DNA of 8,183 nt from JALZDI01 sp035557095 (GCA_035557095.1 DATMEB010000225.1:1-8183), one strand, 5' to 3'. Shown: positions 1-4,906, counted from the stretch's first letter. Made by a program: numbers and translations. Notes: generated by a model from the letters alone, not told the origin.

Positions 1-1
1 C

Positions 2-247
2 ACCGGCGCCGACCTCCTGGGCACGGCCGACATGGGCGTGACCTTCTTCCTCTCCCTGCACCCCACCGGACTCGCGATCACCAAGGTCGTCGCCGTCGTG
101 CTCGGCCACCTGCTCGGCGCGGTGTCGGCGCACGACCGGGCTGTGCGGGTGCTGCCACGCGGCCGCGAGCTGGTCGGGCAGATGCCGCTGCTGCTGGTGA
201 TGGTGCTCTACACCAGCGGCGGCCTCTACCTGCTGCTCGCCGCCTAG
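2..247 (+). CDS. C-terminal fragment of multi-pass membrane protein, fenitrothion hydrolase-like (partial)
   Basis: The reading frame is open from the left edge of the window, so only the last 81 residues are visible and the true start lies upstream. The ATG at 32 is internal to the frame and is not preceded by a ribosome binding site. The fragment has two hydrophobic helices: one around Gly-Leu-Ala-Ile-Thr-Lys through Leu-Leu-Gly-Ala-Val, followed by Ala-His-Asp-Arg-Ala, and a second running from Met-Pro-Leu-Leu-Leu to the C-terminal Leu-Leu-Leu-Ala-Ala. A short Leu-Leu-Gly-Thr-Ala-Asp segment before the first helix, the Gly-His within it and the Ala-His-Asp after it resemble the C-terminus of actinobacterial membrane proteins that databases label fenitrothion hydrolase. 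That name is inherited annotation, and I infer no substrate. The stop TAG at 245 lies 22 bp from the convergent HAD gene. Membrane location is secure; family assignment is moderate. Confidence 0.6.
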   Translation, partial: TGADLLGTADMGVTFFLSLHPTGLAITKVVAVVLGHLLGAVSAHDRAVRVLPRGRELVGQMPLLLVMVLYTSGGLYLLLAA

Positions 248-269
248 CCCGGCCCGCCGTCGTCGCCGG

Positions 270-926
270 TCAGGCCAGCGGTACGCCGAACAGCTCCTCC
301 AGGCGCTCGGCCGTGGTGTCGTCCCCGCGATGCAGCACCCCCGCCATGCCGAGCTCGCCGGCCGCGGTGACGTTGATCTCGAGGTCGTCGACGAAGACGC
401 AGTCGGCGGCGGCGACCTCGAGCCGTTCGCAGGTGAGCTTGAAGATCTCCGGCTCGGGCTTGCGCAGCCCCACCTCGCCGGAGATCACGACCGTGTCGAA
501 CATGTCGTCCCACCCGTCTCGCGGGTAGGTGTTGCCCCAGGAGTTGGACAGCAGCGCGGTCTTGATGCCGTGACCTCGCGCGCGCACCACCAGGGCGTTC
601 ATCGCGTGCGCGGTGGCGAACGAACCGAACATGCGCGCGAGCAGTCCCTCGCTCTGCACCGGGTGCCCGTCCAGCAGCTGCATCTGCGCGGCCAGCTTCT
701 CCTCGAAGTCGGGCACGGTGATCTCGCCGCGCTCGATCGCGTGGATGGGGTTGATCTCGGCCTCGAGCTGCTCCTCCGGCGACAGCCAGCTCCGCATGGC
801 CTCGCGGTAGTGCTCGAAGTCGATGCCCTCCTTGTCGGCCCAGGCGCGCACCGCGAGGTCGAGGCGTTCGGTGAGCACGCCGCCCCAGTCGACGAGGAGG
901 GCGTACGGGGAGGCGGTGCGCTGCAT
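270..926 (-). CDS. HAD-family hydrolase (YihX/ACAD10-type phosphatase-like)
   Basis: 218 residues, a probable cytoplasmic phosphatase of the HAD superfamily, subfamily IA-like. Motif I is Leu-Leu-Val-Asp13-Trp-Gly-Gly-Val-Leu-Thr, giving the nucleophile Asp13. Motif II is Leu-Leu-Ser127-Asn-Ser. Motif III is Leu-Arg-Lys156-Pro-Glu-Pro. Motif IV is Val-Phe-Val-Asp180-Asp181 followed by Asn and a Gly-Met turn. A helical cap lies between motifs I and II. The second motif I residue is Gly rather than the usual acid/base Asp, as in E. coli YihX (Asp-Leu-Gly-Asn), which is an active sugar-phosphate phosphatase, so activity is not excluded. I chose the ATG at 926 because it places motif I near the N-terminus as the family expects. 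The open frame continues upstream to 1034, but that would overlap the ATPase gene. It starts 10 nt after the ATPase stop, with only a weak GGGG ahead of it, so translational coupling is likely. Substrate unknown. Confidence 0.85.
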   Translation of the reverse strand: MQRTASPYALLVDWGGVLTERLDLAVRAWADKEGIDFEHYREAMRSWLSPEEQLEAEINPIHAIERGEITVPDFEEKLAAQMQLLDGHPVQSEGLLARMFGSFATAHAMNALVVRARGHGIKTALLSNSWGNTYPRDGWDDMFDTVVISGEVGLRKPEPEIFKLTCERLEVAAADCVFVDDLEINVTAAGELGMAGVLHRGDDTTAERLEELFGVPLA

Positions 927-936
927 GCCCCGCAGA

Positions 937-2199
937 CTACGTAACCGCGCGTGCGCCGCGACGCCGCCCCTGACGGGACGGGACCCGGTCATGTTCGCCG
1001 GCGAGGTCGGTGGCCATGGTGCGCAGGCCGGCACGCAGCGCGGAGCCGGGCGCGCACTCGGCCAGGGTCTGGCCCCGCACCAGCGCCTTGTCGCAGCCCG
1101 CTCGGTCCTCGGGCAGCACCACCGCGGGGCCTCGGCCGGTGAAGCGCTCGATCATCGCCGTCGCCTCCGCGGCCGACCAGCCCAGGCTCGCCCGCATTCG
1201 GTTGACCACGATCGACGGCTCGCACCACGGCAGCGCCGCCGTCAGGTCGACGACACCACGGGCGAGCCGGCTCAGGCCGACCGGGTCGGCCGCGCCGACG
1301 GCGAGCACCTGGTCGGCCTGTTCGAGCGCGCAGAGCGTGGCGCCGTTTCGCCGCGGAGCCGCGGTATCGAACATCAGCTCCTCCTCGCTCTCCAGGCTGA
1401 ACCCGCAGTCGACCACGACGTAGTCGACCGTGGCGCGGGCCGCGACCAGCACCGCCGACATCGCCGCCGGGGACAGCTCGGGCCAGCGGTCGGGGCGCGG
1501 CAGCCCGGTCAGGATGCGCAGCCCACCCGTCTGCCGGCAGTGCGCCGCGAGCGCCGAGGGATCGAGCGCGCCGACCTTGGCATTGCGCGCCGCCGCGAGG
1601 AGACCGGAGACGTCGTCGAGGATCGCGAGGTGCTGCGCGACCGCACCGCCGTACACGTCGGCGTCGACCAGCATCGTCGGGTGCCCGAGCTCGGCCATCT
1701 CGGCCGCCAGGCCGATCGCGACGGTGGACCTGCCCGGCGCACCGGTGGGTCCCCAGACCGCGACCACCTCGCCGAGTCGCGTGGGCCTACCTTCGCCCGC
1801 GACCGGCTCCTCGGCCGGCACCTGCTCGGACAGTGTGCTGCGGGCGAGGCTGTCGACCACCTGCGCCGCGAGATCGTCGCCCCCACCGGCAACGAGCACG
1901 GTGCCGATCCCGATCTGGTGCAGACGGTGCGCCGCTGCCGGCGCGTCGTCGCCGGCCACGCCCAGAGGCTCGACGTGGGCAGCGCGCAGCGCGGCGACGA
2001 CGTCGGCATCGAGATGCGGCAGGTCGGCCGCGACCAGCGCGGCCCGTGCCTGGCCGGTCGCCGCTGCCGCGACGAGGTCGGCGACGTCGACGCACCTGCG
2101 CACGATGTGCACGCCGGAGCGTTCGGGGCGCTGCAGCGCCATCACGACCGACGACTCCAGCTCCGAGCCGGTGAGCGCCAGCAGGACCGGCGTGGTCAT
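937..2199 (-). CDS. CpaE/TadZ-like SIMIBI-class P-loop ATPase
   Basis: 420 residues, resembling CpaE/TadZ, the ParA/MinD-related proteins that position Flp/Tad pilus machinery. Residues 1-110 look like a degenerate receiver-like domain. A linker follows, then a P-loop domain from about 144. The nucleotide loop is Val-Trp-Gly150-Pro-Thr-Gly-Ala-Pro-Gly-Arg157-Ser158-Thr. The Walker A' strand is Leu-Val-Asp179-Ala-Asp181, and a switch strand Val-Val-Val-Asp264-Cys-Gly follows. Both lysines of the ParA-type loop (Lys-Gly-Gly-x-Gly-Lys-Thr) are absent: Thr stands at the first and Arg at the second. I recall such Gly-Ala-Pro-Gly-Arg loops in other actinobacterial members, so this is probably a family variant rather than damage. 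The C-terminus is basic (Arg-Gln-Gly-Arg-Arg-Arg). The start ATG at 2199 overlaps the SAF gene stop as ATGA, so the two proteins are probably made together. Whether it hydrolyses ATP is uncertain. Confidence 0.8.
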   Translation of the reverse strand: MTTPVLLALTGSELESSVVMALQRPERSGVHIVRRCVDVADLVAAAATGQARAALVAADLPHLDADVVAALRAAHVEPLGVAGDDAPAAAHRLHQIGIGTVLVAGGGDDLAAQVVDSLARSTLSEQVPAEEPVAGEGRPTRLGEVVAVWGPTGAPGRSTVAIGLAAEMAELGHPTMLVDADVYGGAVAQHLAILDDVSGLLAAARNAKVGALDPSALAAHCRQTGGLRILTGLPRPDRWPELSPAAMSAVLVAARATVDYVVVDCGFSLESEEELMFDTAAPRRNGATLCALEQADQVLAVGAADPVGLSRLARGVVDLTAALPWCEPSIVVNRMRASLGWSAAEATAMIERFTGRGPAVVLPEDRAGCDKALVRGQTLAECAPGSALRAGLRTMATDLAGEHDRVPSRQGRRRGARAVT

Positions 2200-2885
2200 C
2201 GGGGCGACCCGTGCCGGACGAGGACGACCGAGCCGTTCGCCATCCGCCCGAGCATCGGGCCGAGCTCGTCGACGGTGCCCGGGTCGAGCCCGAGCAGCAC
2301 CTGACGGGTGGCCGCCTCGCCGAACGGACCGACCGACCGCGCGGCCGAGACGACCGGGACCGCGGTGAGGGCCTGCGTCGCCGGCGAGGTTGTCCCGGAG
2401 CCCGGCAGGGGAGCGACCCAGACGTCCACGACGTCACCGGTCCGGAGGTCCTCGGGCGCTCCGCCGGCGTCGACGACCACCGGGAGCTCGAACGCCGCGC
2501 GCTGCGACGTGCCGATGGCTGCCTGCGCGAGCAGCTCGCCCGCGACCAGGTCGCGGCTCACGACGGCGCCTGCGGGTACCGCCTCGTCGGCCTGGAGGTA
2601 GCTGTGGGCCGTGGCGGCGTCGGCGAACCGGACCTGCTCGACGACCAGGGCGTCCCGGGTCAGGGGCGTGCCCGCGCCGACGTCGCGGGCCACGGCCCAG
2701 ACGCCGACGGTGTCGTCGGAGGCTGCGAGGACGCGCGCCCCGACCAGCACCGAGGCGGCGACGAGCACGAGTCCGACCCACAGCCGCGGGTCGCGCCACC
2801 GGGCGAGGGTGAGCCGGCGAGCGGCCGGCGAGGGCGGCACTGCCGGCGGCGACGGTGCGGTGGTGGTCTGCGACACGCCCAGCAT
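2196..2885 (-). CDS. Membrane-anchored SAF-domain protein (RcpC/CpaB-like)
   Basis: 229 residues. A Pro/Thr/Ala-rich cytoplasmic tail (1-25) with an Arg-rich stretch is followed by one transmembrane segment at about 36-54 (Leu-Trp-Val-Gly-Leu-Val onward). An extracytoplasmic SAF-type domain spans about 58-125, with Val-Trp-Ala-Val-Ala-Arg-Asp-Val, Gly-Thr-Pro-Leu-Thr and Val-Pro-Ala-Gly-Ala-Val-Val-Ser-Arg-Asp-Leu as typical features. A second beta-rich part (131-229) includes Leu-Arg-Thr-Gly-Asp-Val-Val-Asp-Val-Trp-Val. This is the architecture of RcpC/CpaB-like Flp pilus assembly proteins, although the match is by fold rather than by a diagnostic motif. The start is uncertain: ATG at 2885 or GTG at 2876, three codons later, and neither has a strong Shine-Dalgarno sequence. 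The open frame continues to 3236, but that extension crosses the HTH gene and lacks the family's N-terminal pattern. It is the first gene of a minus-strand operon, overlapping the ATPase gene by four bases. Confidence 0.75.
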   Translation of the reverse strand: MLGVSQTTTAPSPPAVPPSPAARRLTLARWRDPRLWVGLVLVAASVLVGARVLAASDDTVGVWAVARDVGAGTPLTRDALVVEQVRFADAATAHSYLQADEAVPAGAVVSRDLVAGELLAQAAIGTSQRAAFELPVVVDAGGAPEDLRTGDVVDVWVAPLPGSGTTSPATQALTAVPVVSAARSVGPFGEAATRQVLLGLDPGTVDELGPMLGRMANGSVVLVRHGSPR

Positions 2886-3008
2886 TGTGCACACCGGGCC
2901 GCTCTCGATCGACCCTCTGTCCACAACGCAAACGGCCGTAAACCGCGGCTGGTCCACAGAGCGGGAGGCTAGGTCACGCAGTACGCCGCGAGGTGGCACA
3001 CTGACCCC
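2886..3008. promoter_or_regulatory. Divergent intergenic region between SAF operon and HTH gene
   Basis: 123 bp of non-coding DNA from which two transcription units diverge, so it must hold both promoters. I see no convincing -35/-10 pair for either. The minus strand carries TAGCCT (2971-2966), which fits the actinobacterial TAnnnT -10 pattern, but there is no -35 at a proper distance. An 8-bp palindrome TGTGCACA (2886-2893) directly abuts the SAF start codon. Two sites each match the actinobacterial DnaA box TTGTCCACA at 8 of 9 positions: CTGTCCACA (2917-2925) and TGGTCCACA (2950-2958). A purine-rich GAGGTGG (2990-2996) lies 12 nt before the HTH start and may be its ribosome binding site, though it is rather far away. 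Confidence 0.5.
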
Positions 3009-3278
3009 ATGTCCACCACCACGGGCCTGGGCGGAGGGACGCCCCGGTTCCTCCAGCTCGCCGATGTCGCCGAGGTGCTCAACATCTCGGTCAACCAGGT
3101 CTACGCGCTCGTGCGTCGCGGCGATCTGATCGCGGTCAAGATCGGTGGACGCGGCCAGTGGCGGGTCGAGGCCGACCAGCTCGAGGCCTACATCGAGCGG
3201 CTGTACGAGCAGACCAGCGAGTTCATCGGCACCCACCCGTTCGGCGAGGACGAGGAAGCCGACTCCTCACAGACCTGA
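3009..3278 (+). CDS. Excisionase/MerR-type winged-HTH DNA-binding protein
   Basis: 89 residues. Residues 14-62 form a winged helix-turn-helix of the excisionase/MerR-like class. Phe-Leu-Gln-Leu-Ala-Asp-Val-Ala-Glu-Val-Leu-Asn-Ile-Ser and Asn-Gln-Val-Tyr-Ala-Leu-Val-Arg-Arg-Gly-Asp-Leu make up the HTH. Val-Lys-Ile-Gly-Gly-Arg-Gly-Gln-Trp-Arg-Val forms the wing, followed by a helix ending in Tyr-Ile-Glu-Arg-Leu-Tyr-Glu. There is no effector-binding domain or MerR dimerisation coiled coil, so it resembles BldC-size actinobacterial regulators in scale and fold, but it is not BldC by sequence. The tail is acidic (Asp-Glu-Glu-Ala-Asp). No recombinase or prophage gene is nearby, so excisionase is a fold label and the likely job is transcriptional regulation. 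The ATG at 3009 is the only sensible start. The 3' end overlaps the opposing gene by 12 bp. Targets are unknown. Confidence 0.85.
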   Translation: MSTTTGLGGGTPRFLQLADVAEVLNISVNQVYALVRRGDLIAVKIGGRGQWRVEADQLEAYIERLYEQTSEFIGTHPFGEDEEADSSQT

Positions 3279-3836
3279 TCCTTCTGCGTCTCGGCGGAGC
3301 ACCTCGAGCGCCGCGAACGGCACCAGCGTCAGCCGGCGCGACCGGGCCGCCTCCAGCGCGTCGCCGGGCGCGTGCACGGCCATCTCCACGAAGTCCGACC
3401 CCACTCGCTGCAGGGTCCCGTTGAGCACAGCGCCGTCGGCGGTGACCAGGCTCACCTGCGAGCGGTCGGCGGCGACCCGGCGGAGCACCGAGCCGAGGCC
3501 GAGGCGGGCACGCACCGCGCCCGCCGCAGCCTCGGGCACCGAAGCGTCGCCCAGTCCGGTCACGGCGCTGACCGCGTGCAGCGGCAGCACGCACTCGCGG
3601 CGCGCAGGTGCGAGCAGGAGGAAGTCCGCCCCGACCCGGCACAGCCGGCCCTCGACGTCCTGACCGCCGCGTGTGCGGACGCGCACCTCCCGGCCCTCCG
3701 AGCCGCGCAGGCGGTCCAGCAGGGTCAGCTGCGCGAACTCCGCGCGCGTGCGCTCGGCGATCTCGGCCTGCCGCTCCCCCTCGGCGAGCGCCTCCCACTG
3801 CTGCTCGAGATCGGCGAACAGGTCCTCCCAGCGCAT
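3267..3836 (-). CDS. Conserved actinobacterial hypothetical protein with two Sm/SH3-like repeats
   Basis: 189 residues with no signal peptide or transmembrane helix. Residues 1-40 are a charged helix (Met-Arg-Trp-Glu-Asp-Leu-Phe-Ala-Asp-Leu-Glu, then Glu/Arg-rich). Residues 51-95 and 128-182 are two related beta-rich halves. Each has a Thr/x-x-Gly turn, Gly-x-Leu, then Arg-Val-Gly-x-Asp-Phe, then a strand ending in a Pro/hydrophobic/Ala pattern. I recall relatives starting Met-Arg-Trp-(Glu/Asp)-Asp-Leu-Phe-Ala-Asp-Leu in many actinobacteria, sometimes labelled Fis-family regulator. I see no Fis HTH and do not support that label. The conserved start favours the ATG at 3836. GGAGG directly abuts it with no spacer, which is too close for normal Shine-Dalgarno pairing, and a TAGGGT six bases before the ATG suggests a leaderless start. 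The gene begins 9 bp from the inverted-repeat element and overlaps the HTH gene tail to tail. Confidence 0.8.
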   Translation of the reverse strand: MRWEDLFADLEQQWEALAEGERQAEIAERTRAEFAQLTLLDRLRGSEGREVRVRTRGGQDVEGRLCRVGADFLLLAPARRECVLPLHAVSAVTGLGDASVPEAAAGAVRARLGLGSVLRRVAADRSQVSLVTADGAVLNGTLQRVGSDFVEMAVHAPGDALEAARSRRLTLVPFAALEVLRRDAEGSGL

Positions 3837-3842
3837 CCTCCG

Positions 3843-3848
3843 ACCCTA
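3843..3848 (-). promoter_or_regulatory. Candidate -10 hexamer for leaderless transcription of the 189-residue gene
   Basis: Read on the minus strand this is TAGGGT, which fits the actinobacterial TAnnnT -10 pattern. Six bases (CGGAGG) separate it from the A of the ATG, the spacing expected when transcription starts at the start codon itself. No -35 is recognisable upstream, which is common for such promoters. It overlaps the CTAG that bounds the inverted-repeat element. TAnnnT occurs often by chance, so this is a modest call. Confidence 0.35.
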
Positions 3849-4014
3849 GGACGTATCGGTAAACGGCATGGCCTGCTGCGCGCCGCCCCACGGGCGGCTC
3901 GCTGCGTTGCAGCCGCTCGGCGGACATCACCAGTACGCCTGCGCGCCTGCGCCCTGCGAGGCATCCCGTGGAACCGACGCTCGCGACGGCCCACCGTCTG
4001 CCAACACGCCCTAG
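3846..4014. mobile_element. CTAG-bounded imperfect inverted-repeat element (MITE-like or IS relic)
   Basis: The outermost 20 bases of the two ends, including CTAG, match at 15 of 20 positions when one end is read on the opposite strand, and all five differences are transitions. The likeness continues inward. CCACGGG sits 42 bases in from the left end and 43 from the right (3888-3894 and 3971-3965). CTCGC sits 52 and 54 in (3898-3902 and 3960-3956). GCAG sits 63 and 64 in. The arms are thus about 67 bp around a centre of about 35 bp (3913-3947), and the single strand could fold into one long hairpin. CTAG at both edges may be a duplicated target or the termini. No transposase is encoded inside. 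A miniature inverted-repeat transposable element or a decayed IS end pair fits best. A host-encoded structured element is the alternative. Confidence 0.6.
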
Positions 4015-4029
4015 CGCTCCAGACGTATC

Positions 4030-4038
4030 TGTGGACAA
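4030..4038 (-). promoter_or_regulatory. DnaA-box consensus match
   Basis: Read on the minus strand this is TTGTCCACA, a full match to the DnaA box consensus of high-GC actinobacteria. It ends four bases before the -35 of the LysM-gene promoter, so bound DnaA could touch RNA polymerase there. A 9-mer occurs by chance, but this one is in a promoter, and two 8/9 matches occur in the only other divergent intergenic region of the window. Function is inferred. Confidence 0.4.
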
Positions 4039-4042
4039 ACAG

Positions 4043-4071
4043 TTGACTGTGGCCGTTATATGCGGTTAAAC
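4043..4071 (+). promoter_or_regulatory. Probable promoter of LysM/Rv3235 gene pair
   Basis: TTGACT (4043-4048) matches the -35 consensus at five of six positions. TTAAAC (4066-4071), 17 bp further on, is a plausible -10, and TAAACA one base later is an alternative. Transcription would begin near 4078, leaving an untranslated leader of about 25 bases. The stretch 4055-4090 is much richer in A+T than the rest of the window, as expected for a promoter. The -10 assignment is less certain than the -35. Confidence 0.45.
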
Positions 4072-4090
4072 AATGCAAACCAATGTAAAC
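4071..4090 (+). repeat. Tandem 10-bp direct repeats, operator-like
   Basis: CAATGCAAAC (4071-4080) is followed directly by CAATGTAAAC (4081-4090), one mismatch apart. A third AAAC occurs nine bases before the first repeat's AAAC (4068-4071). The repeats cover the -10 edge and the predicted transcription start of the LysM gene, where a repressor would act. They recur at about one helical turn, so a head-to-tail regulator would bind one face of the DNA. Confidence 0.5.
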
Positions 4091-4096
4091 GAAGGG
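4091..4096 (+). promoter_or_regulatory. Ribosome binding site of the LysM gene
   Basis: GAAGGG lies 7-8 bases before the ATG at 4104, at the right distance for ribosome binding. This supports that start over the internal ATG six codons later (Met-Ala-Arg-Ser). Confidence 0.6.
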
Positions 4097-4103
4097 TTCC
4101 GCC

Positions 4104-4901
4104 ATGGTTGGTGGCGCAGCGATGGCTCGCTCGGGCGCAACGGCACCCGTGCCCGCCGCCCTGACCGTCGCGCTGACCGGCGCACTGACTGTCGTGCTGG
4201 GGTGCTGCGCCCTCGCCCTCGGGCGGGCGGCGTTCCTGGAGGCCGCGGGGCTGTGGGCGCACCGCGACGACCTCCGGTTCGACGACCTGGTCCTGGCCGG
4301 CGCACTGGGCGTTCTCGCCGTGGCCAGCGGCTGGCTGCTTCTCGGGATCATGCTCACGCTCAGCACGCGGGCGCTCCGATGCAGCCACACCCTGGCCGGC
4401 CGGATGGCGCGCGCGATCACTCCCTCGCTCGTGCGGTCCCTGCTGGGCGGGGCCTGCGGTGCGGCCGTGCTGGTCGCGCCCACCACCGCTCCCGGGGCGC
4501 TCGCGGTTCCGGCCGAGACCGGCCGGCCGCAGACCCAGGAGTGCCCTCGCCGGTCCTGCTCCGACGTGCTCGGCGGGCTGCCCGTCCCGGACCGCCCGTG
4601 GAGCGCACGCGAGGCCCCTCCCACCATTCGAGCCCAGCCCGAGCGGGTCCGGGTCCGACCGGGCGACTCGCTGTGGGCGATCGCGGCCGCACATCTGCCC
4701 ACCCCAGCGCTGACCACCCGGCACAACGGTGCCGAGCGGGTCCCGGATCGACTTCCCGCACACCGGCTGCCCCCACCCAGCCAAGCCGAGATCGCCGCGG
4801 CCTGGCCCCGGTGGTTCGACGTCAACCGCGCACGAATTGGAGATGACCCCGATCTGATCAGTCCCGGAACGCGCCTGGTCGTACCCCGGCGCTTCCGCTG
4901 A
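4104..4901 (+). CDS. LysM-domain membrane protein
   Basis: 265 residues. There are two clear transmembrane helices at about 18-40 and 62-86, and a probable third at about 112-136. A Pro-rich linker (137-180) leads to a C-terminal LysM domain (about 181-261), which binds peptidoglycan-type glycans. LysM features are Val-Arg-Val-Arg-Pro-Gly-Asp-Ser-Leu-Trp-Ala-Ile-Ala-Ala for the first strand and helix, Trp-Phe-Asp-Val-Asn-Arg-Ala for the second helix, and Asp-Leu-Ile-Ser-Pro-Gly-Thr-Arg-Leu-Val-Val-Pro for the last strand. A Pro/His/Arg-rich insertion at about 200-226 lies between the helices, making the domain nearly twice the usual 44 or so residues. Two Cys (147 and 152) in the linker could form a disulfide if extracytoplasmic. 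With three helices and the N-terminus inside, the LysM domain would face outward; this topology is inferred. It is followed after 17 nt by the Rv3235-family gene, very likely in one transcript. Confidence 0.85.
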   Translation: MVGGAAMARSGATAPVPAALTVALTGALTVVLGCCALALGRAAFLEAAGLWAHRDDLRFDDLVLAGALGVLAVASGWLLLGIMLTLSTRALRCSHTLAGRMARAITPSLVRSLLGGACGAAVLVAPTTAPGALAVPAETGRPQTQECPRRSCSDVLGGLPVPDRPWSAREAPPTIRAQPERVRVRPGDSLWAIAAAHLPTPALTTRHNGAERVPDRLPAHRLPPPSQAEIAAAWPRWFDVNRARIGDDPDLISPGTRLVVPRRFR

Positions 4902-4906
4902 ACGAC

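Noticed and set aside
249..269. Small inverted repeat CCGGC/GCCGG between the first two convergent genes
   Set aside because: Only five base pairs around an 11-base loop, without a T run. It is too weak to call a terminator in such GC-rich DNA, although some terminator must act near here.
823..2304. Open frame of 493 codons on the plus strand
   Set aside because: Antisense to the CpaE-like ATPase and HAD genes, with low-complexity Arg/Gly/His-rich translation and no recognisable domain. The minus-strand genes have clear motifs.
2966..2971. TAGCCT as -10 of the SAF operon on the minus strand
   Set aside because: It fits TAnnnT, but no -35 lies at a usable distance, and such hexamers are common by chance.
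3009..3278. Phage or integrative-element excisionase
   Set aside because: The fold matches excisionase-type HTH proteins, but no integrase, attachment site or tRNA is present, and the neighbours are chromosomal genes.
3223..4038. 271-codon open frame on the minus strand spanning the hairpin element
   Set aside because: I considered it as a possible transposase for the element, but it shows no catalytic pattern, overlaps the 189-residue gene in another frame, and has shadow-type composition.
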